Source: Clostridium sp.
GTDB taxonomy: Bacteria > Bacillota > Clostridia > Clostridiales > Clostridiaceae
DNA: 64,000 nt
Direction of reading: 5' to 3'
Assembly (NCBI RefSeq): GCF_022482905.1
Contig: NZ_JAKVOI010000001.1
Span: 2,543,958 to 2,607,957, forward strand
The notes under the pieces were generated by a model. The model did not search any database. It was not told the origin of the DNA and saw only the letters and a program-made list of their open reading frames with translations. The number at the start of each line of letters is the position of its first letter. Within the stretch, counting starts at the first letter, position 1. A program made the translations under genes and the position numbers. Positions 16,393 to 25,513 of the stretch are shown in pieces.

Positions 16393-18234
16393 ATGTGTGG
16401 AATTGCTGGATGGATTGATCTTAAAGAAAACATCTCAAGAAACAGGGATGTAATCATAAACATGACAAATACATTGAAAGAAAGGGGACCAGATGACGAA
16501 GGGTACTATCTTTCTGAAAATGCCCTTCTCGGCCATAGAAGACTTGTAGTTGTAGACCCTTCCGGAGGTGCCCAGCCAATGTCAAAAAGTGCTGTCGGGA
16601 GGAAATTCATAATTGTATACAACGGAGAACTCTACAACACGGAGGATCTGAGAAAGGTACTCAGGGACGAGGGATACGAATTCGACTCCTATTCTGATAC
16701 CGAGGTACTCCTGACAAGTTACATTCACTGGGGACCCGAGTGCCTTCACCATATAAACGGCATATATGCCTTTGCCATATGGGATGAAGACAAAAAAAGC
16801 CTTTTCATGGCACGGGATCCTCTCGGTGTAAAACCCCTTTTCTATACTATAAAGAATAATTCCCTCATATTCGGCTCGGAGATCAAGACAATTCTTGCCC
16901 ATCCTCTTGTAGAGCCCATAGTAGACAGACAGGGACTTACAGAGATATTCGCACTTGGCCCCGCAAGAGCCCTCGGGAGCGGCGTGTTCAAGAATATACG
17001 CGAAGTTCCTCCTGCCAACTATCTTCTGTATACACCAGATGGTGTAAAGCTCAGTGAATACTGGAAACCGCAGTGCAGGCTTCATACAGAAGACGTGGAA
17101 ACCACTGCAGAGCATGTAAGGACTCTTCTCCTGGATGCCATAAAAAGACAGCTTGTGGCAGATGTTCCCGTGTGCTGTCTGCTTTCAGGAGGACTTGATT
17201 CAAGCACAATATCTGCAGTTGCAGCTTCGGAGTTTAAAAAACAGGGAAGAACTCTGGATACCTACTCCATCGACTACAAGGACAACGACAAGTACTTTGA
17301 GGCAAATTCCTTCGAGCCCACTCCGGACAGGGTATGGGCACTGAAGATGTCAAAATATATAAACAGCAGACATCATGGAATTGTAAATGACAACAAGGCT
17401 CTTGCGGATGCACTATACGATGCGGTAATAGCCGGAGATCTCCCTGCAATGGCGGACATAGATTCCTCCTTCTACCTTTTCTTCAAGGAAATAAGAAAGA
17501 AGAATACCGTAGTACTCTCAGGTGAATGTGCCGATGAAATTTTCGGGGGATATCCCTGGTACAGGAGACCCGAAGATATAAACGCCCACACTTTTCCATG
17601 GTCAAAATCCATAAATTCACGAAAGGAAATACTGTCGGGTGAATTGAAGAAACTTGACCTTGAAGGATATCTGAATGAACAGTATGAAGGTACTTTGAAA
17701 CAGGTTCCCCACCTTGACGGAGAATCAAGGTCCGAAGCACGGATGAGGGAACTGTTCTATCTCAATATAAAATGGTTCATGATAACACTTCTTACAAGGA
17801 AGGACCGCATGAGCATGGCAAACAGCCTTGAGGCAAGAGTTCCCTTTGCAGACTACAGACTTGTAGAATATGCCTTCAACATACCTTCAGAGATGAAATT
17901 CTACAAGGGGCGTGAGAAAGGGCTTCTCAGAAAAGCATTAAAGGGTATTCTTCCGGAGGAAATCATTGAACGTAAAAAGAGCCCTTATCCAAAAACCCAC
18001 AACCCCGAGTACACAAAACATGTTCAAAAGTGGATGAGACGCATAATGGCAGACAAAAGCTCGCCCATACTGAATCTTATAGACAAAAAGGCCGTGAAGG
18101 AACTCATAGATACAGGAGGTTCCTCCTTCAAAGCTCCCTGGTTCGGACAGCTCATGCGTGGTCCACAGCTCCTTGCCTATTTGATCGAGATAAATATATG
18201 GCTCAAGGAGTACAAGGTAAAAATAGAATTTTAG
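16393..18234 (+). CDS. asnB: Glutamine-hydrolysing asparagine synthetase
   Basis: 613 residues, full length. The N-terminal class II glutaminase domain begins MCGIAGW with the catalytic Cys2 (after Met removal Cys1), and holds RGPDDEGYY, GHRRLVVVD and YNGELYN. The synthetase domain has the pyrophosphate loop LLSGGLDSSTISAV (about 264-277), SGECADEIFGGYPWY, and ARVPFADYRLVEYAF. It converts aspartate, glutamine and ATP to asparagine. RBS CGGAGGTAAC lies 5-6 bases before the ATG. No T-box leader is visible in the 180 bases upstream. It is monocistronic and ends in a strong terminator shared with the converging lectin gene. Confidence 0.95.
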   Translation: MCGIAGWIDLKENISRNRDVIINMTNTLKERGPDDEGYYLSENALLGHRRLVVVDPSGGAQPMSKSAVGRKFIIVYNGELYNTEDLRKVLRDEGYEFDSYSDTEVLLTSYIHWGPECLHHINGIYAFAIWDEDKKSLFMARDPLGVKPLFYTIKNNSLIFGSEIKTILAHPLVEPIVDRQGLTEIFALGPARALGSGVFKNIREVPPANYLLYTPDGVKLSEYWKPQCRLHTEDVETTAEHVRTLLLDAIKRQLVADVPVCCLLSGGLDSSTISAVAASEFKKQGRTLDTYSIDYKDNDKYFEANSFEPTPDRVWALKMSKYINSRHHGIVNDNKALADALYDAVIAGDLPAMADIDSSFYLFFKEIRKKNTVVLSGECADEIFGGYPWYRRPEDINAHTFPWSKSINSRKEILSGELKKLDLEGYLNEQYEGTLKQVPHLDGESRSEARMRELFYLNIKWFMITLLTRKDRMSMANSLEARVPFADYRLVEYAFNIPSEMKFYKGREKGLLRKALKGILPEEIIERKKSPYPKTHNPEYTKHVQKWMRRIMADKSSPILNLIDKKAVKELIDTGGSSFKAPWFGQLMRGPQLLAYLIEINIWLKEYKVKIEF

Positions 18235-18241
18235 AATAATA

Positions 18242-18286
18242 AAAAACAGCAGTATCCGCTGCAAAATGGATACTGCTGTTTTTATT
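18242..18286. terminator. Bidirectional terminator between asnB and the lectin gene
   Basis: A 16-bp perfect inverted repeat (AAAAACAGCAGTATCC at 18242-18257 and its complement at 18268-18283) has T-runs on both strands, so it can end transcription from both converging genes. Confidence 0.93.
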
Positions 18287-18287
18287 T

Positions 18288-19226
18288 TTATCTTCTATAG
18301 GTGTGCCACAGTGAATTCCCGCTTCCCCTTGCAAATACATCCGTCCTGTTGGGGCCCCAGGATACTGCTGCAGGTGCCGAGTTTATGTTTCCTCCTATAC
18401 TCCACCAGTTGCTCCATCTGTTTCCATCCCAGGACATTGTAATAAGCTGATTGTTGAAACCTCTTGCAAATACTTCAAGCCTGTTTGCCCTTCTTGAAGA
18501 AACCGCAGGTCCCGAAGTCAGCAGTCCACCGAGATTCTGCCAGCTGCTCCACCTTGTCCCGTTCCACCATATATGCTGCAGACGATTGCCCTGTCCTCTT
18601 GCAAATACGTCAATTCTGTTTGGTCCCCAGGATACTGCTGCAGGTGATGAGGTAAGATTTCCGCCGAGGCTCTCCCAGTCACTCCATCTGCTTCCATTCC
18701 ACCATATATGCCATAGTGCATTGTCGGTACCCCGTGCAAACACGTCAAGCCTGTTCGCACCCCAGGAAGATACTGCAGGTCCTGAAGTAATAATGCCGCC
18801 AAGGCTTTCCCAGTCACTCCATCTGCTTCCATTCCACCATATGTGCCATAGTGCATTGTCGGTACCCCGTGCAAACACGTCAATTCTGTTCGCACCCCAG
18901 GATACTGCTGCAGGTGCCGAAGTAATAGTTCCACCGAGACTTTCCCAGCTGCTCCATCTTGTTCCATTCCACCATATGTGCCACAGTGCGTTGTCAGTAC
19001 CCCGTGCAAACACGTCAAGCCTGTTCGGTGCCCAGGAAGATACTGAAGGTGCCGAAGTCAAATTTCCTCCGAGATTTTCCCATCTGCTCCATCTTCCCGC
19101 CGGAACCGGAAGTACTATAACATTTCTTGGTACAAATCCGGCATAGCTTCTCATCTGCCCGTTTGGAAAAGGATAAAACGGCTGATTCATAGAATAGAAA
19201 TTGTTTGAAAATGTATTATTGTTCAT
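18288..19226 (-). CDS. PLL-like beta-propeller lectin with six 45-residue repeats
   Basis: 312 residues from the ATG at 19226, which follows AAGGAGGTTCCTA; a longer reading would bury this site. After a 40-residue N-terminus rich in Asn, Phe, Tyr and Pro, the protein is built of about six tandem 45-residue repeats. Each contains the core [21 protein letters not shown] and RWSxWExLGGxxTSxPA. This is the pattern of PLL-type (Photorhabdus lectin, formerly DUF346) propellers that bind fucose or other sugars. Repeats are nearly identical at the DNA level (135-bp period), implying recent duplication or gene conversion. There is no signal peptide, so the protein may be a spore-surface or intracellular lectin. 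Confidence 0.85.
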   Translation of the reverse strand: MNNNTFSNNFYSMNQPFYPFPNGQMRSYAGFVPRNVIVLPVPAGRWSRWENLGGNLTSAPSVSSWAPNRLDVFARGTDNALWHIWWNGTRWSSWESLGGTITSAPAAVSWGANRIDVFARGTDNALWHIWWNGSRWSDWESLGGIITSGPAVSSWGANRLDVFARGTDNALWHIWWNGSRWSDWESLGGNLTSSPAAVSWGPNRIDVFARGQGNRLQHIWWNGTRWSSWQNLGGLLTSGPAVSSRRANRLEVFARGFNNQLITMSWDGNRWSNWWSIGGNINSAPAAVSWGPNRTDVFARGSGNSLWHTYRR

Positions 19227-19305
19227 TAGGAACCTCCTTATTTTTTGTTCCTGTTTAAATACTGCCAATTACATTCTATGAATAGAGTTGAAAAAATGTT
19301 ACTTT

Positions 19306-20046
19306 CTATTTAAGCACTGCACATACAATCGTTCTGGCCCCATCAAATTCATAACTGCAGGTATACAGGGTCAATATCCTTTTAAAATCGTTATTTTTAA
19401 TGTTTTTATGATAAATGGATCTCTGCTTTAAAAAGTCTATATATTTCATATATTCTTCATCTGAAGCAAAATTAGTTCTGAGTTCATTCTTCTTTTCATC
19501 CACTACAAATACAGAAAAGACTTCATATGTATATTCCTTGTTGTCTTTTATGATTTTTACAATTCCCTTTTTAAAATTTTCTTCTTCTTTGAAATTATTT
19601 ATTTTATTAAACATGGTGGAGCTTTTCATATTATGCCCGTAAATGATCATATCTCTGCCTGCATCATGTTCATCATTATTTTCTACGAATATGCTCCCCG
19701 ATGCACTTTTTTGCCTGTAAAAATTATTGCTTAGATAAAATTCATTGTCCTTTCTCTGGACAACAGGATAACTTATATCCGTATTGGGAATATTCATACC
19801 AAAATATCCTATATCAGTGTCTGGAATACTTATCCAGAATTTATAATCCGGATTGATTTTTCTCAATTTTTCTTCTGCCGCATTTATTTTGGCGTTATGT
19901 TCAATTTTGGGCTTCAACGCCTGAATTTCAAAGTAGCTTTTAATATTCCTATAGTAGCCTATGCACCTGTAGCCTATTTTAACTACACAAAATACAATTA
20001 CTACAGCTAAAATTACATTCGCCAAAATTTTTACATTCTTTTTCAT
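19306..20046 (-). CDS. srtB: Class B sortase
   Basis: 246 residues. An N-terminal membrane anchor (ILANVILAVVIVFCVVKIG) is followed by a sortase domain: MIIYGHNMKSSTMF contains the catalytic His, TLYTCSYEFDGAR the catalytic Cys (TLxTC) and the Arg nine residues on. The spacing and SFVVDEKKNELRTNF insert fit class B. It would attach a surface protein to the wall. It begins 10 bases after the end of the YibE/F-family gene, so the two are one operon. The adjacent wall phosphatase at 21270-23645 is the obvious substrate candidate, although its sorting signal is not canonical. Confidence 0.92.
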   Translation of the reverse strand: MKKNVKILANVILAVVIVFCVVKIGYRCIGYYRNIKSYFEIQALKPKIEHNAKINAAEEKLRKINPDYKFWISIPDTDIGYFGMNIPNTDISYPVVQRKDNEFYLSNNFYRQKSASGSIFVENNDEHDAGRDMIIYGHNMKSSTMFNKINNFKEEENFKKGIVKIIKDNKEYTYEVFSVFVVDEKKNELRTNFASDEEYMKYIDFLKQRSIYHKNIKNNDFKRILTLYTCSYEFDGARTIVCAVLK

Positions 20047-20055
20047 AGTTCACCC

Positions 20056-21207
20056 TTATATAAATTTTTTTGCACACCTGCCGGTAAGCAGTCTGCAGGT
20101 TATAAAGGATACTATAGGTACCGTCAAAATAACTCCGATACTTCCCGATACCCCCTGCATAATCTCTATTCCAACAGAATACATATTGATAATCTGGTTG
20201 TATTTCATATTGTAGGCATATATCAAAAGCAGAGTATTTATGGAACCACCTGTAAATGCAAGTATAAGTGTATTCGACATGGTCCCCATCATATCCTTCC
20301 CGACATTTATTCCAGAGACAAACAACTCCTTGAAGTCAAGTTCGGGATTTTTTTCATGTATTTCATTTATCGTAGATGCTACAGACATGCTGACATCTAT
20401 TACTGCACCAAGAGATGCTATAAGTATTCCTGCAAATAAAATTCCACCTATATTCAGATGTGTCTTGCTGGATATGACCACCAGATCCTCTATCTCCGAC
20501 ACATTATATCCGGATATTTTCGCAAAATATCCAAACGCCGAAGCGGCTCCACCTGCAATAACAACTCCTGCAATAGTCCCCAATACTGCTGCTACTGATT
20601 TTACAGTCAAACCATCTATCAAATACATGGTAACTATCGTGACCAGTATTCCTATAACAACTGCAGATAAAAATGGAGAATATCCCCTATAGATCATTGG
20701 TATAAATAAAAATACAATGCAGATGAATGTAAATGCAAGCCCCACAACAGACTTGAAACCTTTTTTACCTCCAATTGCCCATAGTATCAAAACAAAAATT
20801 CCTACAAAGGCATATACAATCGGTCCCCTGTTGTAGCTGTATACAGTAGCCACATAGTTGTCCCCAGATACGCTAAGCGAAACAACAACCTTCATTCCCT
20901 TTTCACAATCGGCACCGTAAAGATATCCTGAAGTACTGGTGGCATTTAGCACTCTTCCCTTATAACTTCCGCTCAGCATTTTTATTTTTACTGTCTGCCT
21001 TCCTACACGTGAACCATCTTCCTGTATGTTGTCCTTTATGATATCCTCAACTACAGCCTTGTCAAAGGACACACCTTCCTTGTTGGAAAACTGTACTTTG
21101 TCTATCTGATTAAAGGAATACAAAAATGCAAAAAAGCCCAATGCCAGTACTGCTATAACTGCTCTCCTGATATTGGCGGTTCTGTCACCAAATAGTCTTG
21201 AAATCAT
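20056..21207 (-). CDS. YibE/F-family integral membrane protein
   Basis: 383 residues. A membrane anchor (VIAVLALGFFAFLYSF) is followed by an extracytoplasmic beta domain of about 100 residues (VKIKMLSGSYKGRVL, VVVSLSVSGDNYVATVY), then seven or eight hydrophobic helices. The pattern, with GFKSVVGLAFTFICIVFLFIPMIYRG and GAVIDVSMSVASTINEI, is the YibE/F family (PF07907), whose biochemical role is not settled. RBS GGAGG precedes the ATG. It is co-transcribed with srtB downstream, and a terminator separates it from the phosphatase gene upstream. Confidence 0.85.
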   Translation of the reverse strand: MISRLFGDRTANIRRAVIAVLALGFFAFLYSFNQIDKVQFSNKEGVSFDKAVVEDIIKDNIQEDGSRVGRQTVKIKMLSGSYKGRVLNATSTSGYLYGADCEKGMKVVVSLSVSGDNYVATVYSYNRGPIVYAFVGIFVLILWAIGGKKGFKSVVGLAFTFICIVFLFIPMIYRGYSPFLSAVVIGILVTIVTMYLIDGLTVKSVAAVLGTIAGVVIAGGAASAFGYFAKISGYNVSEIEDLVVISSKTHLNIGGILFAGILIASLGAVIDVSMSVASTINEIHEKNPELDFKELFVSGINVGKDMMGTMSNTLILAFTGGSINTLLLIYAYNMKYNQIINMYSVGIEIMQGVSGSIGVILTVPIVSFITCRLLTGRCAKKFI

Positions 21208-21229
21208 AGTCTGTTCCTCCAGTTCATAT

Positions 21230-21263
21230 TAAAATTACAGGAGCACCTACATGCTCCTGTAAT
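21230..21263 (-). terminator. Terminator of the wall metallophosphatase gene
   Basis: A 12-bp perfect inverted repeat (ATTACAGGAGCA at 21234-21245, complement at 21252-21263) with a 6-base loop is followed on the minus strand by TTTTAAT. It lies between the phosphatase stop and the YibE/F gene start, so the latter needs its own promoter or readthrough. Confidence 0.85.
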
Positions 21264-21269
21264 CCTACT

Positions 21270-23645
21270 TTATTTTTCAAATAATTTTCTCTTCCTGTTT
21301 ATGAAAAGCAGTGCTGCTGCGGAAAGTCCTGCAAGAGCAGCAAGAGGATAGAATTTAAAATCATCTCCTGCCTTGAAGTTTTCTACTGCCTTGTCTAGTT
21401 CTTCACGTGCATTTTTAACATCATCCGGCGAACTGTCCTCTGAGCCAAGAACAGCTTTTGCCTTTGCAACTGCAGCTTTAAGTGCATCTGCTTTTTCCTG
21501 CTTATACTGTTTATCTCCAGTTCCTATCTTGTCCTTGGTATCTTCCAATAATGCATCTGCATCATTTGTTGCAGATTGGAGTCCTTCTTCATCAGAACTA
21601 TCGCCGGAACCACCTTTTACGACACTGTTTTTGAAGTTTTCTACTGAAGTATTCAAAGCTTCAGTAGCTTTGTCCAGCGCTGTCTGTGAATCGTCATCCA
21701 AGTCAAGAGCAGTCCTGGCTGTTTCAATTGCAGCATTAAGCTTGTCCTTTGCTTCCTGAGGATACTGTCCTTCTTTTGTACCTACAGCTGCTTTATCATA
21801 TTCATCCTGTGCAGTATCTATTGCAGTTTGAAGTTCTGTCTTGTCGCCCTTAGTCTGAATACCATCAATGGCACCTTTCAAATCTGCATATGCCTTGGCA
21901 ATTGCTTCTTCACTGGCTTCCTCAGAAACAGCTTTTGCAGCCTCAAGTGCAGTATTCAATTTTTCAAGGCTTGCCTTTGTATAGTTGTCACCATCAGCAA
22001 CTTTTTTCTCTCCTTCTGAAATCAAATCTTTCAACTCATCAAAAGTTGCTTTACTGTCCTCCGATTTTACAATAGTAAAGGAGTTGTCAATTTTTGCTCC
22101 AGTATCTGTCCTGAAAGTATTTATAGTAAAACTTGTATCATCAACAGACACAGTGGAGTAAGTCGGGATATCCTCCTGCCATCTTGCAGCTACATAGGCC
22201 TGCTGATTTTTTACCAGGTCATAATATTTACTTCCTGATGCAGAATCTGCAGTCATATACAGTATACCGGTTGGATTTACAACTGTCTTTGAATCATCCA
22301 AGCTATTTGCATCTTCCAATGTACTCTGATCCACACCTGTTTCACCATCTTTTATGTCAACCTTCTGCACTGCTTTTGGATCTTCAATACTCTTTAGGTA
22401 ATCCTTGTATTCCTGACTTGTTTCCTTTCCTTCCAGGTCATTATCTTCAAACTGAGTTTCGAATGTATCATCATCAATCATCTTGGATTCATCCTTAACT
22501 CCACCCTTTAACATGTATGATCTTGAATAAGTATGGTCATGTCCTGTGAGTACAATATCAATCTTATTGTCTTCAAAAATAGGAGCCAGGTTATATCTCT
22601 TGTTTACTATTTCAGGTTCGTTGGAATGTTCACCAGGTCCATATATGTCATGGTGGAGTGTTACCACACGCCATTTTACATCTGGATTTTTAGAAATGGC
22701 TTCTTTGATGATATCCTCATGTTCTGCATAATTTTCACTGTTGGTGTTCAGGTCAATGAACAGCGTATTGCCGTATGAATAGTAATAATCTCCACCAGCT
22801 GTCGTCGTTCCCTTATCTGATGCATTAGGGTTGTTAAAGTGATATGTGTAATTTACATTTTTTGAATCGTGGTTACCTATAGTAGTGGCAACTGGCAGTG
22901 ATTTCAGTGCCTCCGGGCTCAGATATCCTGCATATTCAATATTCTGTGACTGCTCATCCTCTTCTTCCTTTGTAGTCTGAATCTGATCTCCTGCCGAAAT
23001 CATGAAGCTTACATCTGGATTTTGTGCCAATGCGGTATTTATGGTATTGTTCCAGTTGAAGCTGTCATTTCTTACAGCCGCATCCTGCCCCTGTGATCCA
23101 CTTTCACCTGTTGCAGTATTGCCGCTTGAAGAACCTATCTGCGGATCTCCCACAAGCAGGAAAGAAAAGCTTTCTGTATCCTTAGTCCTATATATAGTTG
23201 GAGCTGTCCATTCACCATTTACTGTATAACTATAATAATATGTTGTATTTTCTTCCAGTCCTGTTGCTGTAGCATGATTATAATTATAACCTTTTGTATA
23301 AGTATTCTCCGGAACATCTCCCTTAGTTACATCAATTTCTTTTGCATCGCTTAAATCCTGTTTTGTGCCAATTTTCAGCTGTGGATCAGCTTCACCATCT
23401 TTTGAATACCAGCCGAAGTTCAACTCAGTTGCATTTCTTCCCGGTGTCAGTGACATCTGCGTAGGATCCTTCTTTACTGTCTCCCATTTTTGTACCCAGA
23501 CATCCCAGACACCATTTTTTGCTGCTTCTGTTTGACTTGCCTCAGTCCATCCATCGTTGCTTGCTGCAATTGCGGTAATTCCTGTTGATGTAAGCATAGT
23601 AGCCGTCAACAGCAGTACCATCATCTTCTTGTTTCTCTTCAACAT
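21270..23645 (-). CDS. Cell-surface metallophosphoesterase with FIVAR-like repeats
   Basis: 791 residues. Signal peptide (MLKRNKKMMVLLLTATMLTS to IAAS); a fibronectin-like purple-acid-phosphatase N-domain (about 45-155, with TYYYSYTVNGEW); and a metallophosphatase domain with LLVGDPQIG, SAGDQIQ, IGNHDSKN, TLHHDIYGPG and LTGHDHTYSRS. This is followed by about 280 residues of helical repeats (LEKLNTALEAAKAV, KLNAAIETARTAL) of the FIVAR type, and a C-terminal hydrophobic helix with RKRKLFEK. All metal ligands are present. The tail has the membrane-plus-basic part of a sorting signal, but the residues before it (NFKAGDDFKFYP) lack LPxTG or NPxTx. The enzyme probably releases phosphate from nucleotides or organic phosphates outside the cell. 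Confidence 0.88.
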   Translation of the reverse strand: MLKRNKKMMVLLLTATMLTSTGITAIAASNDGWTEASQTEAAKNGVWDVWVQKWETVKKDPTQMSLTPGRNATELNFGWYSKDGEADPQLKIGTKQDLSDAKEIDVTKGDVPENTYTKGYNYNHATATGLEENTTYYYSYTVNGEWTAPTIYRTKDTESFSFLLVGDPQIGSSSGNTATGESGSQGQDAAVRNDSFNWNNTINTALAQNPDVSFMISAGDQIQTTKEEEDEQSQNIEYAGYLSPEALKSLPVATTIGNHDSKNVNYTYHFNNPNASDKGTTTAGGDYYYSYGNTLFIDLNTNSENYAEHEDIIKEAISKNPDVKWRVVTLHHDIYGPGEHSNEPEIVNKRYNLAPIFEDNKIDIVLTGHDHTYSRSYMLKGGVKDESKMIDDDTFETQFEDNDLEGKETSQEYKDYLKSIEDPKAVQKVDIKDGETGVDQSTLEDANSLDDSKTVVNPTGILYMTADSASGSKYYDLVKNQQAYVAARWQEDIPTYSTVSVDDTSFTINTFRTDTGAKIDNSFTIVKSEDSKATFDELKDLISEGEKKVADGDNYTKASLEKLNTALEAAKAVSEEASEEAIAKAYADLKGAIDGIQTKGDKTELQTAIDTAQDEYDKAAVGTKEGQYPQEAKDKLNAAIETARTALDLDDDSQTALDKATEALNTSVENFKNSVVKGGSGDSSDEEGLQSATNDADALLEDTKDKIGTGDKQYKQEKADALKAAVAKAKAVLGSEDSSPDDVKNAREELDKAVENFKAGDDFKFYPLAALAGLSAAALLFINRKRKLFEK

Positions 23646-23903
23646 GTTTGTATTCCCCCGTATTATTATAATTTACTGTGTGTATTATAGCATGGTTTTT
23701 AAGTGCGCTTGTTTTTGATTATATATTACAATTGAATAATTATGAATAATTGTTAAGCCATATTTACATTAGAATACATACTTTTTACATTGTTTAAGCT
23801 GTAAAACGTTTAATATGAGAATATTTTCTAATGAGAGGAATAAAAAAAACCTATAGAAATAAATATATATGGATAGATCTATTAAAGGAGATATTAGATA
23901 TCC

Positions 23904-24893
23904 ATGTACAATTCAGATCCCGACAGTTTAAATTTTTTAGACGGTGTGAGAAACAGCAAGGGTCCGGATGACCTGAAGGATTTTTTCAACCAGCTCTCCA
24001 GACAGAATCCGGATAAGGCAGATATTTTTATCAATGACAAAAAGCTGCAGTTTCCAACATTGTTTATTCTCAAAGATGAAATCAGAAGGACTGATTTATT
24101 CAGAAACCTGAATCAAAGAAACAAGATAGCCCTGCTGATTATAAAAAAGATACTTTCAGACAAAAAACAGAACACCCCTCAGGAAAATCTCTCCTTCAGA
24201 CATATACACCTCATTCATTCAGTTTTAAGGTGGATATTGTCATCCGGAGCTTCCAGCGACGGCATAAGTGATGAATATGCCCGGGTACTGGATATCACTT
24301 CCGCAATCTTGACACAAATATACAGGGACAGTACACTGCTTCCCATTATGGCGGACATAATTTTTGAAAGACATAAAAAGGGCCTTTTGATTCACGATCT
24401 CATCTGGGCATTTTTCCAGTCTGCAAATCCCGAAAGTCTTATGATCATAGGTCAAAAATTACTTTCTGACCACAAAAAAGACGTTGAGCTGGCCTCAAAG
24501 CTGCTGAATTTTATACCTGAACTGGAGGAAAGTACAGGCAGAGCAAAAAAATACACCATCTTTTCAAACTGGATGAAGGAAAACAGTGCATTCTTGAAAT
24601 ATACGGGCGAAAGCTTTCATCAGACCTTCAAGCCGAGGCCCTACAGGGTAGTTCTAGAAGGGAAATATCTATGCAGGAACATATGCTGCGATACAGGAAA
24701 AGCCGTTTGCTGTCCCACTCCCGAGGAATACAGCCTTCTTGATGAATTCAAAAAGCTTGATGAAAATGTGAAGGTGCTTCTCTCGAATTTTTCCTTGAAA
24801 ATACACAGCAGGAATATATATCTATGGGGTCTGTGGATACGCTCCCCTCTGGAGGATCAGATAAAAATAGCCAGAATAGGAGGAGTACAATGA
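23904..24893 (+). CDS. Unknown protein translationally coupled to tgl
   Basis: 329 residues, not recognised. Residues 1-230 are mainly helical with repeated hydrophobic helices (HIHLIHSVLRWILSSG, LLIHDLIWAFFQ), reminiscent of helical-repeat scaffolds, with no signal peptide. A cysteine cluster near residue 255-272 (CRNICCDTGKAVCC) gives five cysteines in 18 residues, possibly a metal site or a disulfide cross-linking patch. The C-terminus overlaps the tgl start by four bases (ATGA), so the two proteins are made together. Coupling to a spore-coat transglutaminase suggests a coat or mother-cell protein. It has RBS AAAGGAGAT. Confidence 0.65.
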   Translation: MYNSDPDSLNFLDGVRNSKGPDDLKDFFNQLSRQNPDKADIFINDKKLQFPTLFILKDEIRRTDLFRNLNQRNKIALLIIKKILSDKKQNTPQENLSFRHIHLIHSVLRWILSSGASSDGISDEYARVLDITSAILTQIYRDSTLLPIMADIIFERHKKGLLIHDLIWAFFQSANPESLMIIGQKLLSDHKKDVELASKLLNFIPELEESTGRAKKYTIFSNWMKENSAFLKYTGESFHQTFKPRPYRVVLEGKYLCRNICCDTGKAVCCPTPEEYSLLDEFKKLDENVKVLLSNFSLKIHSRNIYLWGLWIRSPLEDQIKIARIGGVQ

Positions 24894-25507
24894 GTTTTGA
24901 ATCGAATTTGAGAAATAACATTGTAAATGCAGCCATAGCACTTGATAAAAGCAATTTGTCCTTCAGCACCTTCCGTAAATCCTACTGCAACGGGAACTAC
25001 TGGGAGAGGACGCGGCAGGGGGGCTTTCTGCTGAAAGAAGGAGCAAGTCCCTCAGCTGCAATCAACGATATTTACAGAAACGGCAGTAAATACGGTACTG
25101 AATGTGCAACGGCAATAGTCATAGTATTTTACAAGGCCTGCCTTGACTCTTTTGGAAACAGGCTGTTTGATGCCGTATTACCCGATATATATTTAATGAA
25201 CTGGCAAAATGTAGACAGGAATCTGGGACTTGCCACAATGGACATAGAAAATCCCCTGCCCGGAGACTGCCTGTACTTTAAAAATCCGCAGGTAAGTCCC
25301 CTAACTCCCGAATGGCAGGGGGAAAATGTAATTGACCTTGGGGAAGGGATGTACTACGGTCATGGTGTAGGAATAAGGACAGGCAATGAAATAGTTGACG
25401 CACTGAATTCAAACAGGGTAATGGGGGCAACTCAGTCCGCCTATCTTCTTGACTCCGCTACAAGACCGGATTTTGAACGCCTTGCCCATATAAAAGAGAG
25501 CAGCTAA
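24890..25507 (+). CDS. tgl: Spore protein-glutamine gamma-glutamyltransferase Tgl
   Basis: 205 residues from the ATG at 24890; TAGGAGGAG sits 5-6 bases upstream, inside the end of the previous gene. It matches the Tgl family: NYWERTRQGGFLLKEGASPSAAINDIYRNG, then the catalytic KYGTECATAIVIVFYKA with Cys72 preceded by Glu, and later YYGHGVGIRTGNEIVDALN. Bacillus Tgl (about 245 residues) cross-links coat proteins, including GerQ, late in sporulation; the present protein is shorter at its N-terminus. A gerQ-like gene lies 22 kb away at 2326. No cortex or coat genes other than its unknown partner are adjacent. Confidence 0.9.
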   Translation: MSFESNLRNNIVNAAIALDKSNLSFSTFRKSYCNGNYWERTRQGGFLLKEGASPSAAINDIYRNGSKYGTECATAIVIVFYKACLDSFGNRLFDAVLPDIYLMNWQNVDRNLGLATMDIENPLPGDCLYFKNPQVSPLTPEWQGENVIDLGEGMYYGHGVGIRTGNEIVDALNSNRVMGATQSAYLLDSATRPDFERLAHIKESS

Positions 25508-25513
25508 AATATA

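Noticed and set aside
18451-19146. 231-codon frame on the plus strand across the lectin repeats
   Set aside because: Created by the 135-bp repeats on the opposite strand; cysteine/histidine-rich shadow sequence, not a gene.
18288-19226. CRISPR-like regular repeats
   Set aside because: The period is 135 bp, the repeats are coding, and there are no unique spacers or cas genes.
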